Shown one piece after another: positions 20,896 to 30,796 of a DNA stretch of 64,000 bases (position 1 is its first letter; each line of letters opens with the position of its first letter). A program made the translations under genes and the position numbers. The notes below the pieces were generated by a model, which had not been told where the DNA came from, searched no databases, and was given only the letters and a program-made list of their open reading frames with translations. The DNA is from Euptelea pleiosperma (taxonomy: Eukaryota > Streptophyta > Magnoliopsida > Ranunculales > Eupteleaceae): positions 14,448,248 to 14,512,247 of the forward strand of contig CM068551.1 in assembly GCA_035048495.1 (NCBI GenBank). The letters run 5' to 3'.

Positions 20896-21123
20896 CAAGG
20901 TTTAAAAGGGGCTATTATAACGGTATAATGGAGTGGAGGCGTTACCATTTTTTCCGTTATAACGGCTGTTATAACAAATTGTAATGCTAGGGCAAAAATG
21001 GAGAATAACGGAAAGAAAACAGAAAAAATGGTGCTGAAATTTGAAATTAAAATTTTCAAAAACATAAAAATTATAGAAATAGCGTTCAATTAATTTTTTC
21101 ACAATTTTTTCCAGAAAAATAAT
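20896..21123. mobile_element. Family A MITE, right end missing
   Basis: The left terminus is CAAGGTTTAAAAGG at 20896 and the GTTATAAC-type interior is typical. Similarity stops near 21123 (CCAGAAAAATAATGG) without a right terminus. Confidence 0.75.
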
Positions 21124-21145
21124 GGACATACTGATATCTCGATAT

Positions 21146-21296
21146 TAGGACTGCAACTTGGGTGGGTATGGTCAGGTTGGGGTTCAACCCAAGTTTTGAC
21201 TAGGTTCTAACACTCAGGCCTGAGCCCAAGCCCGAATACTACAGAACCTAACCCAAGCCTGACCCAAAGTCCGGTTGAGCCCAAGTTGCAATTTTA
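21146..21296. mobile_element. hAT-like MITE with GGGTT-rich arms
   Basis: Termini are TAGGACTGCAACTTGGG and CCCAAGTTGCAATTTTA. The flanking octamers are CTCGATAT (21138-21145) and CCCGATAT (21297-21304), one mismatch. The interior is low-complexity GGTTGGGGTTC and its inverse. Relatives or scraps occur at 15935, 24995-25055 and 29600-29635. Confidence 0.75.
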
Positions 21297-21429
21297 CCCG
21301 ATATCCGACAAGAACTTCTGAGACCGCTGGTCCCCAAACTGGAACCGACCAGTTGACACTCCTATACACATAGACAAACACCATTTTTAAGAACTGGAAC
21401 TGGAACTAGAACCGACCTATGTAATAGGT

Positions 21430-21637
21430 TCCGGACTGGGGGCGTTACTGTTTTTTCCGTTATAACAATTTGTAACGTTCAGGGGCCAAAATGGAAAATA
21501 ACGGACTTTTTTTACAAAATATTCTAGAAAATAACAGCAGATATTTTAAAGCGTTTTAACGGTAAACGTAATGCCGGAGGTCCGAATCCGTTATAAAGTT
21601 CATTATTTTCCCTATAACGGCCGTTTATTAAACCATG
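21430..21637. mobile_element. Family A MITE, left end missing (shared with 8505)
   Basis: The right terminus TTTATTAAACCATG is followed by CGTTAAACTGCTAG, the very flank that follows the MITE at 8505-8773. The two therefore descend from one insertion that was duplicated with the gene segment. The left part was replaced by other sequence (about 21305-21430). Confidence 0.8.
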
Positions 21638-21778
21638 CGTTAAACTGCTAGTTATGTTGTAGACCTAACCCATATGATTCCAATAATCTTGCACAATGGA
21701 GTGACGTATAGGTCCTATTTCATTTGCAGATTGCCTTAGTTAACAATATTCACATGCAAAAATGGATTGGAAATAACC

Positions 21779-21946
21779 CGCGCACGGGTAGCTCAGTTGG
21801 CTTGGGACTTGGGTATGCTCTCCAAGGTCACGTTTTCGACTTATCTTGGGCTTACCCAATGCATGTGTTTTGCAGATGATTGCGTGCATCCGTAGGGATT
21901 AGTCCTTTCTTGTCAAGGTTAGGACGACACCCTCACCCAAAAAAAA
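21779..21946 (+). mobile_element. tRNA-derived SINE (copy 3)
   Basis: The best-preserved A box is TAGCTCAGTTGG (21789-21800); a B-box-like stretch lies at 21826-21840. The tail ends GACACCCTCACCC plus an A run. It lies about 150 bp before the remains of gene copy 3. Confidence 0.78.
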
Positions 21947-22093
21947 TTGGATTGGCAAATACATAAATAAATCAAAGTGGTGCCAATTATAACCTATATA
22001 TGGTAAGCTGGAAAAGAATAATGTCTAAGATATCAGAATTCAGAACCAACCATACAACACATCCAAAACTAGAAAGTAAAAATAATTTGAAGG

Positions 22094-22650
22094 CTAACAC
22101 TGATTTCCATGAGAATCGACTGTAGTAGGAAGGTGAGTGCTTCCATCAGGGAATGACCAGTGAAAAATGGCGTTCAACGGTTCAAGCTTGCAAACGAATT
22201 TCATTGCACGTCTTACTCTTGCTTCACATTCTTCGGCGGGACTCTCAACAATATCCTTGAAGATGGCACATGGGAAATTAAGGAGGTGAAAATGCAACAT
22301 GTCAACGAATAGTTGCTCAATGTAATTATATAGTTCCTCGACTGATGCGTACTCTCGGTTCGTGATGAAATTCGTCATGATCATTACTTCAGGATCTAAA
22401 AGACCAAAATCTTCCCTTCTTAATTTGTGAATAATATCAAATGCACACTCTAAATGTGTGTCCCATGATCTTCTTCTTTTGGAACTGACGGTTCACGATG
22501 TCCCTTGCCGTCCACACATCTTTTGCAAGCAACCATGTGATTTCATTCACCAAGTTTACGGCATTCATTTTCTTATCAATGAAATAAATGATTTCAAAGA
22601 CTTCATCTAAGGTCACAGTTGCTTTTCCATTTCTCTTTCTTTGGCACTAG
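22094..22650 (-). pseudogene. Membrane-protein family, broken copy 3 with internal deletion
   Basis: About 96 C-terminal codons remain open from 22094. Upstream the similarity continues with a frame break near 22385 and another near 22460 to about 22612 (the IDKKMNAVNL region). It then jumps directly to the sequence around the start codon (CAGTTGCTTTTCCATTTC, which pairs with CAGTTGTTTTTCCATTTC at 11228). Thus about 1.5 kb, including nearly all membrane segments, was deleted in one step. Confidence 0.85.
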
Positions 22651-24069
22651 GCTAGTCTTCTTCTCCTCTTCTCCTCTTCTCCTCTTCTTCTTCTTACTCT
22701 ACGTCATGTATACATGCATAGACAATTGCTTTATTCCTCAGATTTTACTTTAAAAAACGAATAAAACGGAATACCTAAATTAACCTCTTTAACGCATTTA
22801 ACAAACAGTACTAAAATCATGTTCAAGCCAAGTGGAATACTTTTGATATCTGCTACTTCCCCCCCACCCCACCCCCTCTTCTTTTTTTTGTACGAGGAAT
22901 GCTGGAAAGCATTCAATCTAGAAGGCAAGCAAAGGATAGATACTTTAAGTGAAGGTGTAATTCCGAGTATTCTTCCTGCCTTCAACACCTGCACACCTTT
23001 ATGGTGTTACGTGCTAGATTTAACTGCGAACCTAGGTGGAACACCATGGTCTCCTTGGAGCTAATCCTCCCCGGGGTCCGACAGTCCTCTAGATTCGTAT
23101 TATGTGATCTCGAGGTCCATCTAGTGGACTAAATCTAGGGAGGCCATCCACCTGACTATAGCAACACTACTTAGGTTTTTTCTCTTTTCATCTTTTCCTT
23201 TCTTTTCTAAGGAACAATATTGGCAATCTCTCTAATTTGCTTTTTATTTCTTTTTTAATAAGCAACAATTGTAGTGTTTATGCAATGGCAGGAAAACTTT
23301 TCCTCAAGCAAGGAACTGTCAATGGAACAGGTCAGCCCGATGATCTGATCGAATAACATCAGGTCTGAATTCAGGAATTGAGTCCATTGATGATCTGGTC
23401 TAGGTCTTTGTCAGCCCAATGATCTGACTGAATAACATCAGGTCTGAATTTAGGATCATTGGATCGGTTCCGAGTCAACCTTGGTAAGATCTAAACTTGA
23501 TTGTGACAACCCTACTAGCTAACACAATGCTCGATCTAAATAATGTCAGACAAATCAAGGATCATTCATGGGTTGATTTTAATTGTGGGAATTTGAGCAT
23601 TATTGACCATTATTTGAGGTACAAAGATCCAAAGGTTTGAAGTTACTAATCAAGCTAATTTTTGGTTTGTAGGTCCACCCAGGGACTGGAAAAACATCCA
23701 TACGGTTAGAGTCCTCTAAGAGTGTGCCATGTGGCTCATATTGCGCCCTGTCATCGGCCTCAGGGACAGGGCCCTGTCATCAAAGTTTTACTCATTAGAT
23801 TGGCTCAATTTTCTTTTTTGTTCAAAAAAAAAAAAACTATCAGGATTGGATTGAAATGAGGTATGTGTCCATTGGATTAGGTGCGAACTTGGGAGTTATG
23901 ATCCCATAAGCTATTGGATCGGTTCTGAGTCAACCTTCGTATGATCTAAACTTGATTGTGACAACCCTACTAACTCAATGCTTGATCTAAAGAATGTCAG
24001 GCAAATCAAGGATCATTCATCAATACATATCGAGGTAATTAAGCCACGAGATTCGACAGTAGAATATTC
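22651..24069. other. Duplicated 5' flank of gene copy 3
   Basis: Carries the leader (CT-rich; TACGTCATGTATACATGCAT), the block CATCTAGTGGACTAAAT at 23128, GGAACTGTCAATGG at 23305, a family B element with Mutator-type right end at 23590-23802 and the block CAGGATTGGATTGAAATGAG at 23840. The same order is seen near copies 1 and 4. The frame 22819-23064 is not supported as a gene. Confidence 0.55.
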
Positions 24070-24084
24070 AAAAAACTGCTCTAG

Positions 24085-24645
24085 GCACATCCCTAGCCAT
24101 AGATTTTAGTACTTTTTAGGACATGATTCTAGTTGTTGGATTCAAGCATTTTTTGAAATCATCAATCAAACTGATTTTTAGTGTGTTCATCCGCCAATAG
24201 GTGGGCTGAACTGAGGTTTAAAGGGGACCGTTATAACGGTATAACGGATTGGGGGCGTTACCGTTTTTTCCATTATAACGGCCGTTATAACAAAAAAAAA
24301 AAACACTCAGGGGCAAAAATGGGAAAATAACGGAAATAACGGAAAAAAATGGCACTGATTTTAAATTTTGAATTTCAAAATTGCAATAACGGAAAATAAC
24401 GAAAATAACAGCCATTTTTTTTCACAAAATTTTCCAGAAAATAACGGTCGTTATTTTCGTTATAACAGAAAAATATCGGCCGTTATTTTCTGGGCGTTTT
24501 AACGGTTCATAACGTAACGGGGTAGGTCCGAATCCTTTATAACGGCCATTATTTTCTTTACAACAGCCGTTTTAAACCTTGGGCTGAACATCCACGCAGT
24601 CATTGGGCCCAAAAAATTATCTATATAGGGCCACGAGAGTCCTCT
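24085..24645. mobile_element. Family B foldback element interrupted by a family A MITE
   Basis: Left part 24085-24211 (ATCAATCAAACTGATTTTTA, then GGTGGGCTGAAC) continues at 24582 with GGCTGAACATCCACGCAGTC. The split is caused by the MITE at 24212-24581, whose 8-bp duplication GGCTGAAC restores the module when one copy is removed. Confidence 0.75.
24212..24581. mobile_element. Family A MITE with perfect 8-bp duplication
   Basis: Starts TGAGGTTTAAAGG and ends GTTTTAAACCTTG, flanked by GGCTGAAC at 24204-24211 and 24582-24589. The length is 370 bp. The interior has more than ten blocks of the GTTATAAC, AAATAACGG or CGTTATTTTC type. Confidence 0.92.
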
Positions 24646-25154
24646 ACATCGACTGCACCGGGGGTCCTCTGCATATAAATTTTTGCATAGTTTTTTATTA
24701 TCAAGAATAATTTTTATATAAATATTTTCAATAATATAGAGTTTAATTTTTTAATTAATATCATATATATTAAATATAAAAAAAGACCTTATATAGAGTT
24801 TTTGCCTTAGGCCTCAACTTGTATCGAGACGGCCCTGTAGAGCACCTAAAAAATATTTTTTAATGATATAAAGTGCTTTTAGAGCACCTCAATGTTAACT
24901 TCAACTCCAACCACGACCATCACCAAGCCCTCTTCGTCCCACTTAATGCAAGGGGTCCATGCCAAGAGAAAAATCAATCAAAGGTGGTGGTGTGCGCTGC
25001 ATCAATCCAAGCCTGACCCGGAATAGGGTTGAGCCCACCCAAGTTGCAGCCCTACCCACTTACAACGCTGACTGAAAACAAAGACAAATGATCACGCACC
25101 ACATATTCCCATGGCTACTTTTTAAAAAGTTTTTTAAAACCAAAGTCTAAAACC
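24646..25154. other. Intergenic, AT-rich with repeat scraps
   Basis: An AT-rich segment (24680-24790), then text shared with 29370-29480 (TAATGCAAGGGGTCCATGCC and neighbours), then the right end of a GGGTT-type MITE near 25000-25055. No gene recognised. Confidence 0.45.
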
Positions 25155-25400
25155 ATGGGCCCACTGACCACATGGATGTTTAGTCAATTGGTGGATAAAC
25201 AAATTAAAAATCAGCCTGATACATGATTTCTAGCCATTGGATTTATTACCCAAATAATATGCTTGAATCCAACGGCTAGATTCAATTCTAAAAAAGTAGT
25301 AAAATCTATGGCTAGAGACCACTGATTAGGTTAATTTTTGGTATGTATATCCAACAGGGGGTGAGCTAAACATCCATGCAGTTAGTGGGCCAAAAACAAT
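25155..25400. mobile_element. Foldback MITE module (family B, subtype 2), second copy
   Basis: Nearly identical to 7786-8035, with arms GGCCCACTGACCACATGG and CATGCAGTTAGTGGGCC. It occupies the matching place upstream of gene copy 4. Confidence 0.7.
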
Positions 25401-25599
25401 GGGCTATGTCGTAGTATCACGAGAGACCTCTAAACCGACTGCACCCAAAGTACTCTTGCATCTTAATTTTTTTTCCTCAATTTTGGAAGCAAAGAGATTT
25501 CTCAACATGCGCACAAGGTGTGGAGAAGTAAATTTCTAGTGTATAACCTTTTTGGTGTAGGTATTTATGTCCAATCTGGACCTGCCATGTGGGATCACT

Positions 25600-25890
25600 G
25601 ACCTATCGATGTTTGTCCCATCCCTAGATGGACCTACATGCAAAAAATCAGCCTGATTAGTGATTTTTAAGGATTATGATTGGAGTCATTTTCATCAGTT
25701 GATTTTTAACTGTAAATTTCAAGCATTATTTGGGTTACTCAGATCCAAAGGTTCAAAATCAGTGATCAGGCTGACATTTGGTACATGGGTCCACCTAGGG
25801 ATGGGACAAACGTCCATATGGTCAGTTGTCTCTAAGAGTGCACCACATGGCCTACTATTGTCCCCCATCATCATTGATGAGGGATGTAGG
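25600..25890. mobile_element. Family B foldback module
   Basis: The left arm is CATGCAAAAAATCAGCCTGA and the right arm is AATCAGTGATCAGGCTGACA...CCACCTAGGGATGGGACAAA...CACCACATGGCC. The 80- and 101-codon frames over it on both strands are products of the inverted repeat. Confidence 0.6.
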
Positions 25891-26167
25891 CGTTCTGGAC
25901 AACGTGTGTCGTATCCCAACCCAGGTTTTGGTTTTAAGATAACCTTCAAAGTGAGAGGCATTTAATTGAAGCCATGTGGTCGTCAACCCATGTTTTTGCT
26001 TTATAATAGTATAGATTTTTCATTGTACGAAACTGCTAGCTATGTTGTAGGCCTAACACGTATGATTCCATTCTTGCACAATAGAGTGGCGTAGAGGGCC
26101 TATATATTTCATATGCAAATTGCCTTAGTTAACAATATTCACATGCAAAATGGATTGGAAATAACCC

Positions 26168-26338
26168 ACGCATGGGTAGCTCGATCAGTTTGCTCGGGAC
26201 TTGGCATGCTCTCCAAGTTCACGAGTTTGACTTCTCTTGGGCTTACCCAATGCACGCGGTTTGTGGGTGATTGGGTGCATCCATAGGGATTAGTCCTTCT
26301 TTGTCAGGGTTGGGACGACACCCTACCCAAAAAAAAAA
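26168..26338 (+). mobile_element. tRNA-derived SINE (copy 4)
   Basis: A-box region TAGCTCGATCAGTTTG (with a 4-bp insertion) and B-box region GTTCACGAGTTTGACTTC, a tail ending GACACCCTACCC and an A run. It lies about 160 bp before gene copy 4. Confidence 0.72.
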
Positions 26339-26499
26339 TTAGATTGGCAAATGCATTAATAAAAGTCATGCCAATTATAACCTATACATAGTAAGCTGGA
26401 AAAGAGTAATGTCTAAGTAAGATATCAGAATTCAGAACCAACCATACAACACATCAAAACTAGAAATTAAAGTCAAAATAATTTGAAGGCCACACAGTA

Positions 26500-28600
26500 T
26501 CCTAACATTGATTTCCATGAGTGTCTGTAGTAGGAAGGTGAGTGCTCCGGAGTTCAACGATTCAAGCTTGCAAATGAATTTCATAGCACGTCTTACTCTT
26601 TCTTCACATTTTTCAGCGGGACTCTCAACAACATCCTTGAAGATGGCATGTGGAAAATTAAAGAGATGTCAATGCAACATGTCAACTAATAGTTGCTCAA
26701 TGTAATTATATAGTTCCTCGACTGATGTGTACTCTCGTTTCATGATGAAATCCGTCATGATCGTTACTTCAGGATCTAAAAGACCAAAATGGAAATATCT
26801 TAATTCGTCAATAATCTCAAATGCACACTCTAAATCTGTGTCCCATGATCTTCTTCTTTTGGAACCGACAGTTCATGATGTCTCTAGCCGTCCACACATC
26901 TTTCACAAGCATCCATGTGATTTCATTCACTAAGTTTACGGCATTCATATTCTTATCAATGAAAGAAATGATTTCAAAGACTTCATCTAAGGTTTGAATT
27001 AGAGATCCACTAAGGGTAGATGGTAACGAAATGGTGGCCACTAGAACAAGAACTACTATTGACAGACGAGATACTCTATAATTATAATGGCGCCCAAATA
27101 TAATATTTATGACATTATCAAGACTATAGAATTGACCCATACGTTAGATGTCGTTGGCAAGGGATTGTTGAGACGGAGGAATTTTGAGTAGGAGTTGGAT
27201 GAGCTTATTAGGAGAATCCCTTTTTTCATTTATCTTCATCCATCTCTCCATGTCCTTCACACTAATCCTAAGTGACCACTTCAAACTTCTATTAACTGAA
27301 TAAACCACATTGCGGAATTCTTCAGTCATCTGGAGTTCTTCAATACTCATCGAGTCTACAGCACCACCATCGATGTCTTTGTTCATGAAAATATCGTAAT
27401 AGTTTTTAACTTTTCTCATTGCCCATGCAAAATATTCCCCCACCTTTAAAGATGACCACAGAACTATTTCGCTCATCATATAAAGTGCCATTAGTATTTG
27501 AATCACCACAAATCTAACAAGAACTTCTAAGAATCGAAAGATTTTCATGAAACTTGTGTTGGAACACTTAACTGCGAAAAAATGGCATATCACAGTGCTT
27601 ACTTCATAATAATAAGGCCTAGCAAATACGGAATATTAATTCAGTTATTCCCAAAACATCCACGAGTCTAGGTGGTTGACAAAGGTTAGCCATCTTAAGC
27701 CGGTGGCTAAACTACCTGTGAGGACGGTGAAAATCTGAGTGACAACCACCACCTTTGTTGAACATCCATAATCAAATACTGATCCTTTACAAAACTTCAA
27801 CTCCTTAATAGCAGGGGATCGAATTACAGCTTCTAATAGAACCATTGAGCAAATCGTGCAAAGCATGCCAACGAAAACACAATTTGAAGTTTGAAAGAAT
27901 ATGAATTGAGGATTGGAGCTATAACTATGCACATAGCAAGTCCTTAATCGTTGTAACATCCTACTCTCTGACGTCCATCTTCTTTGAGCGGTCCCCATAG
28001 TAGCTCCCTATTACGATCAGTAAAAGTGGTTTTTTCAAGATTAATGGATGACATAGAACGCCACAGAACCACGAGCAATACCAACATACAGAACATGATT
28101 ATAATATGTTCTATAATGAATGAGAAGATCACACCAGTAGCCATCTGCATAGAAAGATTGACAACAACAGCAACTACCAAAATGGTCAAGGAGACCATGT
28201 TCCCAAAGCTTTCTTTATGACTCATAAGTCCAATTGAAGGCATGAAAAAACCCATGGAGATGCATATCAAGGCAGTTCCAGTAAGCTTAGATAATTGATC
28301 TAGAGCACTAGGCATTGAGGTGGTGAGATCTACGGGGAGTTTTGTAGCAATTGAAAGAAGAGTCAACGTAAGTGAGTTCAATGAGAAGAGATGACAAGGT
28401 AACCATGGCTTCCTACGTCACAATCCATGCAATATATGTCAGAAATCATGAACAGGAAACATACCAGAGTGCCGCCCGCTATACATACGCCAATCACAGG
28501 CATTGGGGCGCGCAGAATACTTGGCATCATCCAACTTTCCATTAACACAGCTAGCTGTTTTTCCATTTCCCTTTCTTTGGCGCTAGGCAAGTCCTCTTCT
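26500..28600 (-). pseudogene. Membrane-protein family, broken copy 4
   Basis: Full-length relative of the intact gene but with many lesions. Open stretches lie at 26817-27140, 27144-27593, 27645-27998, 27944-28381 and 28378-28590, in changing frames. The C-terminal end lost a short piece near 26545 (ATCAGGGAATGGCCAGTG-like text present in other copies). The 28378-28590 piece keeps SAKEREMEKQ and MPVIGVCIAGGTLVCFLFMI. It has no MITE at the site used in copy 2. Confidence 0.88.
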
Positions 28601-30089
28601 CCTCTTCTCCTCTTCTCTTCTTATTCTACGTCATGTATACATGCATAGGCAATTGCTTCATGCCTCAGATTTTATTAAGAAGATATATACTTGAAGTCAA
28701 GGTGTAATTTCGAGTTAATTTTTCTTGCCTTTAACACCTGCACACCTTTATGGCGTTTCTTGCTTGCTTTAACTGCTTTTTCTTTTCTTTTCTCTTCATC
28801 GTTTCCAGGGAACAATATTCGCAATCTCTTTAATTTGTTTTTTGTTTCTTTTTTAATAAGCAACAATATAGTAGTGTTTATGCAATGGCAGGAAAACTTT
28901 GCCTCAAGCAAGGAACTGTCAATGGATCAGGTCAGTAGATCCGAATTCAGGATCATTGGGTCCATTGATCTGGTCTAGATCTAGGTACCGGGGTCTGATA
29001 GGCTATTGCATAATTAAGTTATGAAACATATATCACTGAATTGCATGTTTATGCAATCCAATAAACTATCAGGATTGGATTGAAATGAGGTATGTGTCCA
29101 TTGATGGATCAGGTGCGAACTTGGGAACTATGATTTGATAAGCTATTGGATCGGTTCTGAGTCAACCTTCCTATGATCTAAACTTGATTATGACAACCCT
29201 ACGACTGCAAGTGCTCTAGGCCATCTCCATGCGTATCGATGTATGGTCCTTGATTTGCATGATGTCCATTCCGTCAAGTATTGCTCAAGGCAAAATTTTC
29301 CAACGACTGCATAACGGTTCATTTTCAAACGACTACTTTTCAGTCTCTATTTTGGAGCAGTTTTTTAACCATAAAGTGCTTTTAGCGCACCTCAATGTTA
29401 GCTTCAACTCCAACCAACGACCATCACCAAGTTCTCTTCGTCCCTGAATGCAAGGGGTCCATGCCAAGAGAACAATCAATCAAAGGTGGTGGTGGTGCTG
29501 CACCAACCACACTACCACCAAAGAGGTTAATGGGTGTGTTTAGATTGAAAAACATAAAGATCATGCGCCCGAGTACTATTTTATCTAATCCAAGCCTGAC
29601 CCATAGGGTTGAGCCAGCCCAAGTTGCATCCCTACCCACTTACAAGATAGTTAGCAATTCGGTATATGGCAAAGATTCGAAACAGGAAAAGTTCAAGTTT
29701 AATTCGGCTTCGGGATTAAAAAAATCGGTCAAAAATTCGGTCATTGTTGAAATGTTATATTCTTTTTGCCTTAAAAAAGATTAAATTTTATCAATTTTTT
29801 CATTTTATGCGGCCATTTAATAAGTTTTTATTTTAAAAAAATACAAAATTCGGGTATTAAACGTGAATAATACACGTTTTATTCGTATAGTGTTTAAATT
29901 TGTAATTTTTTCTGCTTTTTTATTTTATACGGGAGTATTAAACGTTTCTTAAAAAAACAAAAAATTTGGACATTAAACGAGTATAATACGCCAATTTACT
30001 AACTAGGCTTACAACACTGACTGAAAACACAGACCACTGATCACGCAACACAAAGACCAAGTTGCTGCCGCAAGGCTAGCTAATCGTAC
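28601..30089. other. Duplicated 5' flank of gene copy 4 and low-complexity DNA
   Basis: 28601-29190 repeats the leader and flank blocks of the other copies. 29370-29640 overlaps in text with 24885-25055. 29640-30000 is low-complexity sequence built of AAATTCGG, TTCGGGAT and ATTAAACG pieces, perhaps a decayed MITE. No gene recognised; the 129-codon frame 29395-29784 spans unrelated repeats. Confidence 0.45.
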
Positions 30090-30480
30090 GCAGCAGGATC
30101 AAGGGAAATCCCCCTAGTTATGGAAGGTACACGAGTCCGAATGCAAGCCACGTGGCACACTCTTAGAGGACTGTCCGTATAGATGTTTGGCCAATCCGTA
30201 GGTGGGCCCACAAACCAAAAATCAGCCGGATTAGTGATTTCTAGGCGTTGGATTGGAATTATTTTCATTGGCGCTAGAAATTTGAGCACACTGTTGACCA
30301 TTATTTGAGTTACAAAGATCCAAAGGTTTGAAATCACTAATGAAGCTGATTTTTGGTTTGAAGGTCCACCTACGGATTGGAAAGACATCCATACGGTCAG
30401 AGTCCTCTAAGAGTGTTCCACATGGCTCATAAGCCTCATATTACGCCCTGCCATCAGCCTCGATGACATATCTCTGTCAT
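30090..30480. mobile_element. Family B foldback element
   Basis: Large imperfect inverted repeat. The left arm has GCCACGTGGCACACTCTTAG and AAAAATCAGCCGGATTAGTG; the right arm has AATCACTAATGAAGCTGATT and CTCTAAGAGTGTTCCACATG. It is followed by CTGTCATCAAAGTTT, close to the Mutator-type terminus. Confidence 0.7.
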
Positions 30481-30515
30481 CAAAGTTTCTCATAACAGAT
30501 ACGTAGGGCTACTTG

Positions 30516-30691
30516 GAGTAAAACTTCTATCACACGAAATTGTAAATCACACAAAACACAGCCAATGAGTTCTCGGCACGTACACAAGTGCTTTGCAACG
30601 TACCCGTTGCCTTTTTTTATGTGTACGTGCCGAGAACTCATTGGCTGTGTTTTGTGTGATTTGCAATCCCATTGTGACAGAAGTTTTACTC
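30516..30691. mobile_element. Mutator-like MITE with near-perfect long arms
   Basis: A 176-bp element with termini GAGTAAAACTTCTATCACA and its inverse TGTGACAGAAGTTTTACTC. Arms of about 70 bp pair almost fully (for example CCAATGAGTTCTCGGCACGT with ACGTGCCGAGAACTCATTGG). Perfect 9-bp duplications GGCTACTTG lie at 30507-30515 and 30692-30700. It ends 105 bp before the helicase start codon, so it lies in that gene's promoter or leader region. Confidence 0.93.
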
Positions 30692-30796
30692 GGCTACTTG
30701 ATCAACCGGGATGATTGCATCATTTCCTTTTTTTTAACATTCCGATAAACAAATCTGCTGCCAGGGAGCAAGCAAGCAGGAGTCCCTGTTAACCCC

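Noticed and set aside
22819..23064. 81-codon plus-strand frame in the flank of gene copy 3
   Set aside because: The same DNA beside copies 1 and 4 does not keep the frame; it is duplicated non-coding flank.
29395..29784. 129-codon plus-strand frame
   Set aside because: Joins unrelated repeat scraps and low-complexity sequence; no domain.
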